Below, piece by piece: positions 1-8,196 of a stretch of DNA of 16,139 nt. The notes below the pieces were generated by a model. It ran no database searches and was not told the origin of the DNA. It was given only the letters and a program-made list of their open reading frames with translations. The stretch's first letter is position 1. Each line of letters begins with the position of its first letter. Made by a program: the position numbers and the translations under genes. The DNA is from Bacteroidetes bacterium UBA955 (GTDB lineage Bacteria > Bacteroidota > Bacteroidia > NS11-12g > UBA955), in assembly GCA_002293105.1 (NCBI GenBank), contig DBCP01000148.1:17540-33678 (forward strand). The letters are read 5' to 3'.

Positions 1-269
1 AACTTAGACAATGCCTCATGTTGTGTCTGCAACATTGGCTCCACGAAATTCTTATAGTCATAAGAAAGATAGCCGAACCAGGGGGTATCCGACATCAAAT
101 CCACGTCAGAAAGGTCATGGGTTGTTGCCGCGATGCCATACCCTACCAAATACTGCCACCTTCCGTGGGGATCATTGAAATCATTGCTCAAACAGACACA
201 AGAAAATGACTCTTTTCGGGCCTTTTCAAGCAAACATGATAGTATGTATGTGGCTGTATCTTTTTGCAT
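1..269 (-). CDS. pabB: PabB/TrpE-like chorismate-binding enzyme, N-terminal part (runs off the window)
   Basis: Only the first 89 residues are inside the window; the frame is open to base 1. The ATG is at 269-267 and lies 12 bases after the uvrC stop, so the gene is probably read from the murI-uvrC transcript. The recognisable stretch is WFGYLSYDYKN at residues 64-74, which matches the conserved GYLSYDLKN-type segment in the N-terminal domain of aminodeoxychorismate synthase component I and anthranilate synthase component I of Bacteroidota. The catalytic chorismate-binding domain lies outside, so PabB (4-amino-4-deoxychorismate for folate synthesis) and TrpE (anthranilate for tryptophan) cannot be firmly separated. 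PabB is preferred because no trp genes are adjacent. No Shine-Dalgarno sequence is visible. Confidence 0.62.
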   Translation of the reverse strand, partial: MQKDTATYILSCLLEKARKESFSCVCLSNDFNDPHGRWQYLVGYGIAATTHDLSDVDLMSDTPWFGYLSYDYKNFVEPMLQTQHEALSK

Positions 270-281
270 ATCAATCAATCA

Positions 282-2111
282 TCATAAAACTACTTGATCA
301 TCACTTTCCGTAGCGATCCCTTGATAAAAATCCACAATTATTTTGGCTTTGGCACGACCAACCACGCCCGCGAGGGTATCTACACTGGCTTCTTTTACCC
401 TGGTAACGCTTTTAAAATGCTTCAGCAGAGCACGTGCCGTTTCCTCTCCTACACCAGGCACTTCGGTGAGCGCGGTTCTCAGTGTGCCTTTATCGCGCCG
501 ACTTCTGTGATGCGTAATACCAAAACGGTGTGCTTCATCGCGCATGTGTTGAATCACTTTTAACGTTTCCGACTTCTTATCGATATACATCGGCAGAGGA
601 TCGCCCGGATAATAAATTTCTTCCAATCGCTTGGCGATACCCACCACGGCCAATTTCCCGTATACACCGATGGCTTTGAGTGCTTCAACGGCGGCGCTGA
701 GCTGTCCTTTACCCCCATCCACCACGATGAGCTGTGGCAAGGGCTTTTTCTCTTCCAGCAATCGGGTATACCTGCGGGTGAGGGCTTCTTTCATCGTGGC
801 AAAATCATCGGGACCTTCCACGGTGCGCACATTGAAATGTCGGTACTCGTTTTTGGCTGGCTTGCCATTTTTAAACACCACGCAGGCACTCACTGGATAG
901 GTTCCTTGAAAATTCGAGTTATCGAAACACTCGATATGTTTGGGCATCTCACTCAACCGAAGGTCTTTCTTCATCTGCTCCATGAGTCGATCGACTCGAA
1001 GTTCGGGATTGAGTTTTTCGTATTGCGATAGTTTTTCTTGTTTGAACAAGAGGGTGTTTTTCATGCTTAGTTCAAGCAAACGTCGCTTATCGCCCAGTTT
1101 GGGGACGGTGATACCCACGCCATCGAGTTCTAATTCGAGGGGTTGACTCAGTACGATTTCTTTGCAATTATCGCCATACTGGGCGCGCATTTCCGCCACA
1201 GCGGCTTCGAGGAGTTCGGCGTCTGACTCATCCAATTTCTTGCGAATTTCCACATTCCTACTCACTACGATAAGTCCTTGACTCACGCGCAGGAAGTTCA
1301 CAAAGGCCACTTTTTCGGTACTGCTGATACTGTACACTTCCAAATCGCCGAGTGTGGTGCTAACCACGGTACTTTTCGATTGATATCGCTCAAGGGAATC
1401 CAGTTTCTCTTTGTAATCTTGGGCTTCTTCAAAAAGCAGGTCGTTGGCGGCCCGCATCATCATCCCTTTGAGGTGCTGCTTTACCTCGCCCAGATGTCCT
1501 CTGAGTAAATATTTGATATGGGCAATATCTTCATTGTAGGCCGATTCTGATTGATAGCCTTCACAGGGTCCTTTACAGTTGCCGAGTTGGTATTCCATGC
1601 AAATTTTGTGTTTGCCGGCGGCTACGCTCGCCGGCGACATCACCAAATTACAATTGCGGGTGGGATACAACTTCTTGACCAAATCCAACACCGTATGCAT
1701 GATTTTCACGTTGGCGTAGGGACCGAAATACTCGGAGCCATCGCGCACAGGATTTCGGGTAGGAAACACTTTGGGGAAGCGCTCGGCTGTAACCCGAATA
1801 TACGGATAGGTTTTATCGTCTTTGAGGGAGATGTTGTACCGAGGCTGAAACTCCTTGATCAAACTGTTTTCCAAGAGCAAGGCATCCATCTCGGTATCCA
1901 CCACCGTGAATTCAATCCGTTGAATTTTGCTCACGAGGATGGCCGTTTTGCGGTTTTCGTGATGTTGCTTAGAGAAGTAACTGCTGACGCGTTTTTTGAG
2001 GTTTTTGGCCTTACCCACATAGATAATCACCTCTTCCGAATCGAAGTATTTGTATACTCCAGGTTTGTGCGGAAGCGATTTCAATACATCGGTAAGATGT
2101 GCGGGCTGCAT
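282..2111 (-). CDS. uvrC: Excinuclease ABC subunit C (UvrC)
   Basis: UvrC makes both incisions around a DNA lesion after UvrA/UvrB damage recognition in nucleotide excision repair. The 609-residue length is normal for the family. Visible domains, in order: an N-terminal GIY-YIG nuclease (GVY at residues 18-20, IYVGKAKNLKKRVSSYF at about 30-46) for the 3' cut; a UVR motif of the UvrB-interacting type (FEEAQDYKEKLDSLERY, about residue 210-235); an RNase H-like endonuclease domain with the ECFDNSNFQGTYPV and LIVVDGGKGQL motifs, whose aspartates belong to the 5' incision site; and a C-terminal helix-hairpin-helix pair (VPGVGEETARALLKHF) for DNA binding. It lies 27 bases (relative to its ATG) after murI and 12 bases before the pabB-like gene, so it is probably co-transcribed with both. 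No defect is visible. Confidence 0.97.
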   Translation of the reverse strand: MQPAHLTDVLKSLPHKPGVYKYFDSEEVIIYVGKAKNLKKRVSSYFSKQHHENRKTAILVSKIQRIEFTVVDTEMDALLLENSLIKEFQPRYNISLKDDKTYPYIRVTAERFPKVFPTRNPVRDGSEYFGPYANVKIMHTVLDLVKKLYPTRNCNLVMSPASVAAGKHKICMEYQLGNCKGPCEGYQSESAYNEDIAHIKYLLRGHLGEVKQHLKGMMMRAANDLLFEEAQDYKEKLDSLERYQSKSTVVSTTLGDLEVYSISSTEKVAFVNFLRVSQGLIVVSRNVEIRKKLDESDAELLEAAVAEMRAQYGDNCKEIVLSQPLELELDGVGITVPKLGDKRRLLELSMKNTLLFKQEKLSQYEKLNPELRVDRLMEQMKKDLRLSEMPKHIECFDNSNFQGTYPVSACVVFKNGKPAKNEYRHFNVRTVEGPDDFATMKEALTRRYTRLLEEKKPLPQLIVVDGGKGQLSAAVEALKAIGVYGKLAVVGIAKRLEEIYYPGDPLPMYIDKKSETLKVIQHMRDEAHRFGITHHRSRRDKGTLRTALTEVPGVGEETARALLKHFKSVTRVKEASVDTLAGVVGRAKAKIIVDFYQGIATESDDQVVL

Positions 2112-2138
2112 TCAACAAAATTAAGGGGGAAAGGCCAA

Positions 2139-2975
2139 TCAAAGGTGACCAATTTCCACATGTTCGGCATGAACGGGTTCACCGAAAAAAAGCGAGGCTT
2201 GGATTTCAAAGGTTGGGGCATCATCGGTGGTGGCAAATTTCCGGGAACCGGCGCGCCGAAGGCGCGCCTCCATCTCGGTATGACGACCCAAATAATCCAC
2301 CAAACGCTCCGCTACCAATCCCCCCTGTGAAATCAATTTCACCCCCTTGGGCAAAAACTTCTCAATCGTCTCCCGCAACAATGGATAATGCGTACAAGCC
2401 AATAACAATGTATCAATCTTTCCGTTGCGCGAAAAAATTCGATCCAAATGCTGCTTCACAAAATAATCTGCCCCCTCGCCCCTGCGTTGATTGTGCTCTA
2501 CCAAATAAACCCACATCGGACAGGCCTCTTGCTCCACCACTACCGCCGGGAAAAATTTCGCAATCTCTATCGGATACGACCCCGACTTCACCGTGCCCTC
2601 CGTGCCCATCACACCAACCACACCCGTTTCCGTTAAACTCCCTACTTGCTCGGTGGTTGGACGTATCACCCCCAAAACCCGTTTGTGATCGCCACGCTTG
2701 GGTAAATCCACCTGCTGAATCTGTCGCAAAGCCTTGGCAGATGCTGTATTACAAGCCAAAATGACCAAATCACAACCCTCGTCAAACAACCAATTCACAC
2801 ACTCCAACGTGTACTGATATACCGTATCAAAAGAACGATTGCCATACGGCGCCCGGGCATTATCGCCCAAATACAAATAATCATATTGGGGCAGCGCATC
2901 AACGATACTCCGCATAACGGTTAGTCCGCCATAACCCGAATCAAAAATTCCGATTTTGCCCTGCGCTAAATCCAT
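2139..2975 (-). CDS. murI: Glutamate racemase
   Basis: MurI interconverts L- and D-glutamate without a cofactor and supplies D-Glu for peptidoglycan. The 278-residue protein from the ATG at 2975 has both catalytic cysteines: C75 in ACNTASA and C194 in ACTHYPLL. The substrate motif FDSGYGGLTV (residues 11-20) and GDNARAPYG (37-45) are also present. An in-frame TTG at 3002 would add nine residues (VDQTSTAGM-type leader) with no family support, so the ATG is chosen. The gene follows the ompH terminator at 3018-3043, so it probably has its own start site. A TTATTTTG stretch next to the terminator T-run resembles a poor -7 element. A GC-rich inverted repeat sits inside the 3' end of the gene. Confidence 0.96.
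   Translation of the reverse strand: MDLAQGKIGIFDSGYGGLTVMRSIVDALPQYDYLYLGDNARAPYGNRSFDTVYQYTLECVNWLFDEGCDLVILACNTASAKALRQIQQVDLPKRGDHKRVLGVIRPTTEQVGSLTETGVVGVMGTEGTVKSGSYPIEIAKFFPAVVVEQEACPMWVYLVEHNQRRGEGADYFVKQHLDRIFSRNGKIDTLLLACTHYPLLRETIEKFLPKGVKLISQGGLVAERLVDYLGRHTEMEARLRRAGSRKFATTDDAPTFEIQASLFFGEPVHAEHVEIGHL
2250..2268. repeat. GC-only inverted repeat inside murI
   Basis: GGCGCGCC, a GAA spacer and GGCGCGCC again form a perfect 8-bp stem with a 3-base loop (2250-2257 and 2261-2268). Because GGCGCGCC is self-complementary, it is both a direct and an inverted repeat. It encodes part of an Arg/Leu/Ala-rich segment (EARLRRAG) near the MurI C-terminus. The surrounding DNA is much less GC-rich. 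The role is unknown. Confidence 0.7.
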
Positions 2976-3017
2976 GCCTGCTGTGCTTGTTTGATCTACC
3001 AATGCCTACAAAATAAA

Positions 3018-3043
3018 AGGACTGCCGTTTTCACGGCAGTCCT
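3018..3043 (-). terminator. Rho-independent terminator after the ompH pair
   Basis: An 11-bp perfect stem (AGGACTGCCGT at 3018-3028, complement at 3033-3043) encloses a 4-base loop. On the minus strand it is followed by CTTTTATTTT. It lies 20 bases past the ompH stop and before murI, so it ends the lipoprotein/ompH transcript and separates it from murI. There is no T-run on the plus-strand side. Confidence 0.88.
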
Positions 3044-3063
3044 CAAATATAAGATGTTCTGAA

Positions 3064-3576
3064 TTATTTCTTCAACATAGCAGCAATTACTGCACCGGTA
3101 AGATCATCGGCCGCATTCGCACTCCAAACAACAGAACCTGTTGAATTGTCGATCACGTGGGCATAACCCTTCGCCTTGGCTACTTCACCGGTTGCCTTTT
3201 TCACCGCATCCAAAATGGGTTGATACAACTTGGCTTGCTCTGATTGAATCTCAGACTTGTACGCCTCTTGGGTTTCAGTAGCCTCTTGTTGCAAACGTTG
3301 GAAACTCTTTTGGATCAACTCCAACTGCGCAGGAGAAGCTTTCATCGCCAATTTGGCCTGATAGTCTTTTTCCTTGTTCTGCATTTCCATTTCCAAATCC
3401 TGCAAACGCATGGCATAGCCCTGCTCGATTCTGGCCAACTGTGCCAATGCTGAATCCTTTTCAGGAAGTGTATCTACCACCTTGGCAGTGTTGATGGTAG
3501 CGATTTTTTGTGCCTGAGCCACAGAGCCCAACGCAACAAGCATGGTCATGGCGATAAAAAGAATGGTTTTTTTCAT
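3064..3576 (-). CDS. OmpH/Skp-family periplasmic chaperone (second of a tandem pair)
   Basis: Skp/OmpH proteins are trimeric periplasmic holdases that carry unfolded outer-membrane proteins to the BAM complex. This 170-residue protein has a clear Sec signal peptide (MKKTILFIAMTMLVALGSVAQA, cleavage before QKIATI). The OmpH pattern follows: a first beta strand with IATINTAKVVDTLPE, a long charged helical stretch rich in Q, E, K and L (about residues 40-125) that would form the coiled-coil tentacle, and a closing AKAKGYAHVIDNSTGSVVWS strand region. It lies 26 bases downstream of its paralogue, so the two are co-transcribed. It is the last gene before the terminator at 3018-3043. The family call is firm; the client proteins are unknown. 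Confidence 0.92.
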   Translation of the reverse strand: MKKTILFIAMTMLVALGSVAQAQKIATINTAKVVDTLPEKDSALAQLARIEQGYAMRLQDLEMEMQNKEKDYQAKLAMKASPAQLELIQKSFQRLQQEATETQEAYKSEIQSEQAKLYQPILDAVKKATGEVAKAKGYAHVIDNSTGSVVWSANAADDLTGAVIAAMLKK

Positions 3577-3602
3577 GTATCCTGTAATTATTATTTGTTT
3601 GA

Positions 3603-4241
3603 TTAGTTCCCGCCAGGGGTTTCAGCGTCACCGCCATTGTTTCCAACATTGGGCATTGGCGAGGCTCCCCTATTTTGGGTATTGGGCTTGGCAGGGGTCT
3701 GCGGAGCCCCAGGCATATCCTCCGTTGGGATACCCAATGCTTCCATTACCTCCAAGGTTTTATCGTACTTCTGGTCAGCGTACAACATCAATGCGCCGCC
3801 ACTTTTGTCAAAAATATACGCATATCCCTCTTTCTTCGCCACATTTTGAACGGCATCATAGACCTTGTCTTGCAATGGCTTAATCAAACGTGCACGTTCT
3901 TGGTATAATTCTCCGGTGGGACCGAATTTGGCTTCTCTGTATTGAATGAGTTCGGCTTCTTTTGCAGCGATGGCCTCCTTTTTCTGACGGCGTTGGTCGG
4001 TGGTCAACAAAATTTCTTCGCTTTGAAAATCGCGAATCATTTGATCCAAAGCGGTCTGCAGTTGCTGTGCCTCGCCCTGATACTTCGCACCCAAATCATC
4101 CAAATCTTTTTGAGCCGCTCTGTACTCTGGCATTTTGGCCAAAATCACATCCGAATCCACGAATCCAATATCCTTCGACTTCTGAGCACCCAAGGCGCCC
4201 ACCATCATCGCACAGCACAATATTAAAATTCGTTTCATCAT
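3603..4241 (-). CDS. OmpH/Skp-family periplasmic chaperone with Pro/Asn/Gly-rich tail (first of a tandem pair)
   Basis: This 212-residue OmpH-family protein begins with a signal peptide (MMKRILILCCAMMVGALGA before QKSKDIGFVDS). The ATG at 4241, or the next one at 4238, is preferred over 4265, which would put eight acidic or polar residues before the signal peptide. The mature part shows the OmpH layout: IGFVDSDVILAKMPEY, a Q/E/K/R-rich coiled-coil segment, and a closing AKKEGYAYIFDKSGGALMLY strand pair. Unlike its neighbour it carries a C-terminal tail of about 40 residues, low in complexity and rich in Pro, Asn, Gly and Thr, which should be unstructured. Tandem OmpH genes are common in Bacteroidota and may form mixed or specialised chaperones. 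Confidence 0.9.
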   Translation of the reverse strand: MMKRILILCCAMMVGALGAQKSKDIGFVDSDVILAKMPEYRAAQKDLDDLGAKYQGEAQQLQTALDQMIRDFQSEEILLTTDQRRQKKEAIAAKEAELIQYREAKFGPTGELYQERARLIKPLQDKVYDAVQNVAKKEGYAYIFDKSGGALMLYADQKYDKTLEVMEALGIPTEDMPGAPQTPAKPNTQNRGASPMPNVGNNGGDAETPGGN

Positions 4242-4308
4242 TTGTAGGGGATTGTCAAACTGCATGCCAAAAACCTTCGAACCACGAAAATATCAAATTA
4301 AATTGGAT

Positions 4309-4845
4309 TTATGGGTGTTGCAAAAAAATTGCCGGTGTTATGATTTTGTTGCTTCGATGAAGGGCCCTGTCCATCAGTTGAATCTCATACCGAACCGAAT
4401 CGCCGCGATATTGATACGGCCGCGCTGGAATCACGACCGTAAGATTTCCGTGAATGCCTTTATTTCTGCCCGAGGGCGTCATATTTTTCAGTCTTTGATG
4501 CAGTACCAAAGTATCTGTTGCACCCAACAACGGATTCATGGGGTATCGCCAAAGGCCATTTTTCTTATCCTGATAATACACCAACAAATTGTAATGCGCC
4601 GGATCACGCGTGCCGAATGGAAACAATGTATCCGAATCCTCCAGTCCAATATCGCCATCTGCATCAGAAAACGCCACCTCTACCTCCACAAAACTGTCGT
4701 ACCCAAAACCACTATTAAACGGGTAAATCCCTTTCAAATCCAACGTGGGCGGAGAAGGAATTGTATCTTTGCCCCCGTTACAGGATAGCATCAACCCCAA
4801 AACACTCACCATGAATAGGCCCGATATCAGTGATTTGTTCCGCAT
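4309..4845 (-). CDS. Putative lipoprotein of unknown function
   Basis: The ATG at 4845 gives a 178-residue protein with a short lipoprotein signal: RNK at the n-region, a hydrophobic core (SLISGLFMVSVLGLML) and a cysteine in LSCNGG at about residue 21. The mature part begins with a Pro/Ser/Thr linker (GKDTIPSPPTLD) and then a beta-rich domain with VEVEVAFSDADGDIG, a DxDGDxG acidic loop that may bind calcium. Such proteins are common and mostly uncharacterised in Bacteroidota. An upstream start at 4881 would put a non-signal-like stretch in front and is not preferred. The first 35 bases overlap the 5' end of the divergent LuxE-like gene. It is probably the first gene of the transcript running into the ompH pair, 67 bases on. 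No specific function can be assigned. Confidence 0.75.
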   Translation of the reverse strand: MRNKSLISGLFMVSVLGLMLSCNGGKDTIPSPPTLDLKGIYPFNSGFGYDSFVEVEVAFSDADGDIGLEDSDTLFPFGTRDPAHYNLLVYYQDKKNGLWRYPMNPLLGATDTLVLHQRLKNMTPSGRNKGIHGNLTVVIPARPYQYRGDSVRYEIQLMDRALHRSNKIITPAIFLQHP

Positions 4846-5794
4846 CTCCAATGCCAAATTTACGGAATGGGCCACTACCATCCACGACTATCAGCGAAAA
4901 AACAATCCTGTTTTTGACCAATGGTGTGCGCAGTTTCCCACAGAGGGGTTCAATTTCTTGCCGATTTCCTTTTTCAAAAGCCATCGTGTGGTCACCCAAA
5001 ACCCCGAAACGCCCCAACAGTCTACCACTGATTCACCAACAATTTTCACCAGTTCGGGCACCAGTCAGCAAACCCCCTCTCAACATATTGTGTCAAACAT
5101 CGCCCTTTACAAACAGAGTTTTGTGTCGGGCTTTGAACTTCAATACGGCCGAATGGATCAATATTGTGTGATAGGCCTCTTACCGAGTTATTTGGAACGA
5201 ACCGGTTCATCGCTCATCTATATGGTCGATTACATGATACAGCGTGGGAAGCCAGGCAGTGGTTTCTATCTCAACCAATACGAAGAAGTGGCGCACATCA
5301 TCAAGCAAAACGAAAAAAACGGGATCCCTACCCTATTGTTTGGTGTCACCTTTGCCTTATTGGCCATGGCCGAATTTTTACCCGTACAACAGTGGAACCA
5401 AACAATTATCATGGAAACGGGCGGCATGAAAGGACGGGGACCGGAGATTACGCGGGATGAATTGCATGATCGTTTGTTGAATAAATTCAATGGCGCTAAC
5501 ATCCATTCAGAATATGGGATGACGGAATTATTAAGTCAGGCCTATGCAACGAACGGACATCGATTTGGCTGTCCGCCATGGATGAAAGTCTATATCCAAG
5601 ATCCGGGCGATCCAAAGCATTGGCTACCGAATGGAAAAACCGGACGATTGTGTGTGATTGACCTTGCCAACATCGACAGCTGCAGTTTTATTGCAACGGA
5701 TGATTTAGCCAAACGGTTCGATGATGGCAGTTTTGAGGTAATGGGCCGATTGGATTTCACAGACCTGAGAGGCTGTAACCAATTGGTGATTTAA
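4811..5794 (+). CDS. LuxE-family acyl-protein synthetase / acyl transferase
   Basis: LuxE-type proteins activate a carboxylic acid as acyl-AMP and pass the acyl group to a cysteine or partner protein. This 327-residue protein has FTSSGTSQQTPSQH (about residues 75-90), which resembles the phosphate-binding loop of adenylate-forming enzymes, HSEYGMTELLSQAY (about 232-245), which matches their EYGxTE motif, and a C-terminal TDDLAKRF...GRLDFTDLRGCNQL. The ATG at 4811 (MNRPDISDLFRI) fits the family N-terminus; the longer reading from 4745 adds 22 unsupported residues. There are no luxCDAB genes, so bioluminescence is not implied. Stand-alone versions occur in Bacteroidota next to surface-polysaccharide or lipid genes, but their substrates are unknown. 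It converges on the RND gene with a 10-base gap and no visible terminator. Confidence 0.83.
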   Translation: MNRPDISDLFRISNAKFTEWATTIHDYQRKNNPVFDQWCAQFPTEGFNFLPISFFKSHRVVTQNPETPQQSTTDSPTIFTSSGTSQQTPSQHIVSNIALYKQSFVSGFELQYGRMDQYCVIGLLPSYLERTGSSLIYMVDYMIQRGKPGSGFYLNQYEEVAHIIKQNEKNGIPTLLFGVTFALLAMAEFLPVQQWNQTIIMETGGMKGRGPEITRDELHDRLLNKFNGANIHSEYGMTELLSQAYATNGHRFGCPPWMKVYIQDPGDPKHWLPNGKTGRLCVIDLANIDSCSFIATDDLAKRFDDGSFEVMGRLDFTDLRGCNQLVI

Positions 5795-5804
5795 AATCAG
5801 TCGA

Positions 5805-8168
5805 TTAATCTTCGTTTTCGTCGGGCAGTTCCAATACTTGCTCAGACAATTCTTCTTTGGGGTTCAAGGATTTTTCCAAAGACAAAATGAGCGCTGGCAA
5901 TAGGAACAAATTCGCCGCCATACCCGTAAGCAATGTGAGGCCTGTGAGCCACCCCAACGCTTGGGTACCTTGGAAGCTTGAGAAAGTGAAAATCATAAAG
6001 CCCGCACAAATGGCTACCATGCTGTAAATCATCGACACGCCCACCTCTACAATGGTTTCGTTGAGGGCTTCGCGTACCGGACGGTTATTCTTGACGAGTT
6101 CTCTACGGAAGGTAATTATGAAGTGAATGGTAGCGTCTACGGTAATACCAAAGGCGATGCTAAACACCAAGATGGTTGATGGCTTCAGAGGAACATCAAA
6201 GTAACCCATCGTTCCGGCCGTAACCAACAGAGGAATGATGTTGGGAATCACCGCGATCAAAATCATACGGATAGAGGGGAACAAGAATCCCATGGTGATT
6301 GTAATGATCAACAGCGACCAAAAGGTAGCACTACCCAAACTACCATAAAGGTATGAGTTGCCCTTCAAGAAGACGGGGACAGAACCTGTGATTTCGGTGG
6401 TGAATTCTTCGGGAGGGAACACACGGTCAAGGATTTTGTACACTTCTTTGTTGATGCTATCCATGCGAATAGAGCCTACATCGCGCACTTGATAACTGAT
6501 ACGCAAGGTTGTACGAGTACTATCCATCAAACCGCGAACGATGGTGTTTTGCATACTGCCCGCTTTCGCATTGGCTTCAGGCATCCTTCCGGCGATGTCG
6601 CTCATATTGAGTGCATTTGGCAAACGATAAAATGCAGGATCGCCGTCATTCACCACTTGGTTTCCGTAGCACAGCACTTCTACCAACGACGTTGGCTTTG
6701 CAAACTCAGGGAACTTCTTCAACGCCTTTTGCAAGCGATTGGCCTTATCTAGCACATCGAAATTGGTTACTTCACTCTCATCATGCGTACGAATCAAGAT
6801 TTCATAAGGAAGAATGCCTTTGAAGTTGTCTTGGAAGTACTGCATGTCTTTGTACATCTTCGAACTCTTTGGTACATCATCGACCATAAACGCCAGGGGA
6901 TGCAACTTAAACACGAAGGTGGTGGCCAATACCGTGATGGCGATGAACCAAAAATAAATGCGACGCTTGCGGTTGAACACGAGAAACTTCACCCAGCTCA
7001 AAAACTTATTGATGCCACCATTATCCAGGTGCGCGACCTGTTTATCGGATGGTACCGGCAGGAAACTATACAGCGCTGGTATACCGATGATATTAATGAA
7101 GAATACAAGGTTAATGGTAATGAACGACACCACACCATATTGCTCCAAAATTTGGGTTTTGGTAAAGTAGAAGGTTCCGAAACCAACGGCGGTGGTAAAG
7201 TTGATCAGGAAAGTAGCCACACCCACACGAGAAATGATGCGCGACAGCGCTTTGGCTTTATTGCGGTGTTTGCGATATTCTTCGTGGTATTTATTGATGA
7301 GGTAAACAGCATTTTGCACCCCTATCACCACCAGCAATGGGGGCAAGGTACCGGTGAGCAAGTTGATTTTATAGCCCAAAAATCCACTCACACCAAACAT
7401 CACGATTACCCCAATAGCAATGAATAGAATGGCGATGGCGAGGGTACTAAAACTGCGGAAGAAGACCAAGATCAGGATGGCGGTAACCAAGAAAGCCACA
7501 ACGGTAAACATCACCAATTCAGCTTTCACACTGGTGGCCATTTCTGTACGAACGAAGGGTAAGCCACCGATGTGGGCTTCCGCTCCAACTTCTTCGCCAA
7601 ATTGCTCTGCCCTGCGTTGAATATCCTTGATGAGGGTGATACGCTGCTCAGAATCCATGACTTTGTCGTCGAGCGCAACCACCATGAGCGATGAATGGGT
7701 ATTGGCATTATAGAGAAGTCCTTGGTAGAACTTCATGTCAAGGAACATCGCTTCCAGGCTATCCACCTCGGCTTGGGTGGTGGGGGCCTGTGCCGCGAAG
7801 CGGTTCATGGTAAATTTCCCAGCGGTATCAAGAGCCAAATTGTAGAGCTGCGTGGGCGACAACAGTGATTTAACGCCATGAATTTTGGCGATAGAATCAC
7901 ACATTTGCTTGTATTGATTGAAATGCTTCAGCTCAAACAACTTATCGGTAGAAAATCCGATGACCACTTTATTGTGGTCCATTCCAAAGGTTTTTTGGAA
8001 CTTGTTATAAGCGATAAGGTCTGGATCGTTTTTGGGTGCAAGTCGCTGCAGCTGATATTCCAACTGAACTTTGGTTGCATAGTAACCCATGACGCCTGTG
8101 AATGCCAAGATGGCAATGAGGAACAGGGTGCGTTGTTTTAAAATGAAGGTGGCTATTTTATCCCACAT
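5805..8168 (-). CDS. RND-superfamily (MMPL/Patched-like) membrane transporter
   Basis: This is a 787-residue protein with the RND layout: one N-terminal helix (residues 13-33), a periplasmic domain, a block of helices (about 215-370), a second isolated helix (about 407-428), a second periplasmic domain, and a C-terminal block of helices (about 620-770). The motif FGITVDATIHFIITFRRE lies in the second helix block, where MMPL-type RND proteins carry a proton-relay aspartate; the first block has VVIGVQNAVYLINKYHEE at the equivalent place. Proteins of this branch move lipids, hopanoids or other hydrophobic compounds, driven by protons. No membrane-fusion protein or outer-membrane channel gene is adjacent, in keeping with MMPL rather than AcrB-type pumps. 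The cytoplasmic tail is acidic (LELPDENED). The substrate is unknown. Confidence 0.9.
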   Translation of the reverse strand: MWDKIATFILKQRTLFLIAILAFTGVMGYYATKVQLEYQLQRLAPKNDPDLIAYNKFQKTFGMDHNKVVIGFSTDKLFELKHFNQYKQMCDSIAKIHGVKSLLSPTQLYNLALDTAGKFTMNRFAAQAPTTQAEVDSLEAMFLDMKFYQGLLYNANTHSSLMVVALDDKVMDSEQRITLIKDIQRRAEQFGEEVGAEAHIGGLPFVRTEMATSVKAELVMFTVVAFLVTAILILVFFRSFSTLAIAILFIAIGVIVMFGVSGFLGYKINLLTGTLPPLLVVIGVQNAVYLINKYHEEYRKHRNKAKALSRIISRVGVATFLINFTTAVGFGTFYFTKTQILEQYGVVSFITINLVFFINIIGIPALYSFLPVPSDKQVAHLDNGGINKFLSWVKFLVFNRKRRIYFWFIAITVLATTFVFKLHPLAFMVDDVPKSSKMYKDMQYFQDNFKGILPYEILIRTHDESEVTNFDVLDKANRLQKALKKFPEFAKPTSLVEVLCYGNQVVNDGDPAFYRLPNALNMSDIAGRMPEANAKAGSMQNTIVRGLMDSTRTTLRISYQVRDVGSIRMDSINKEVYKILDRVFPPEEFTTEITGSVPVFLKGNSYLYGSLGSATFWSLLIITITMGFLFPSIRMILIAVIPNIIPLLVTAGTMGYFDVPLKPSTILVFSIAFGITVDATIHFIITFRRELVKNNRPVREALNETIVEVGVSMIYSMVAICAGFMIFTFSSFQGTQALGWLTGLTLLTGMAANLFLLPALILSLEKSLNPKEELSEQVLELPDENED

Positions 8169-8176
8169 GATGTTGG

Positions 8177-8184
8177 CAAAGGTA
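8177..8184 (-). promoter_or_regulatory. Possible -7 element (TACCTTTG) for the RND gene
   Basis: On the minus strand TACCTTTG matches the Bacteroidota -7 consensus TAnnTTTG exactly and ends 8 bases before the ATG, just past the T-run of the rplI terminator. The nearest TTTG upstream is only 12 bases away, so no good -33 element is seen. If used, the mRNA would be leaderless or nearly so. Confidence 0.35.
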
Positions 8185-8196
8185 CTTATAAAAAGA

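Noticed and set aside
18..209. Plus-strand open frame of 63 codons at the left edge
   Set aside because: It is antisense to the better supported PabB/TrpE-like gene, which has a conserved GYLSYDYKN motif and a suitable position after uvrC.
1551..2330. Plus-strand open frame of 259 codons
   Set aside because: It is a shadow of uvrC; it runs through the uvrC-murI junction and encodes no recognisable domain.
2099..2764. Plus-strand open frame of 221 codons with Pro-rich translation
   Set aside because: It is antisense to murI, has a composition typical of a shadow frame and no family resemblance.
2976..3002. TTG start of murI
   Set aside because: It would add nine residues absent from the family; the ATG at 2975 is closer to the first conserved motif.
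3962..4360. Plus-strand open frame opposite the first ompH gene
   Set aside because: It is antisense to a clear signal-peptide protein; the translation has no hydrophobic or family pattern.
6783..7427. Plus-strand open frame of 214 codons
   Set aside because: It lies fully inside the RND gene on the opposite strand and shows no domain or start signal.
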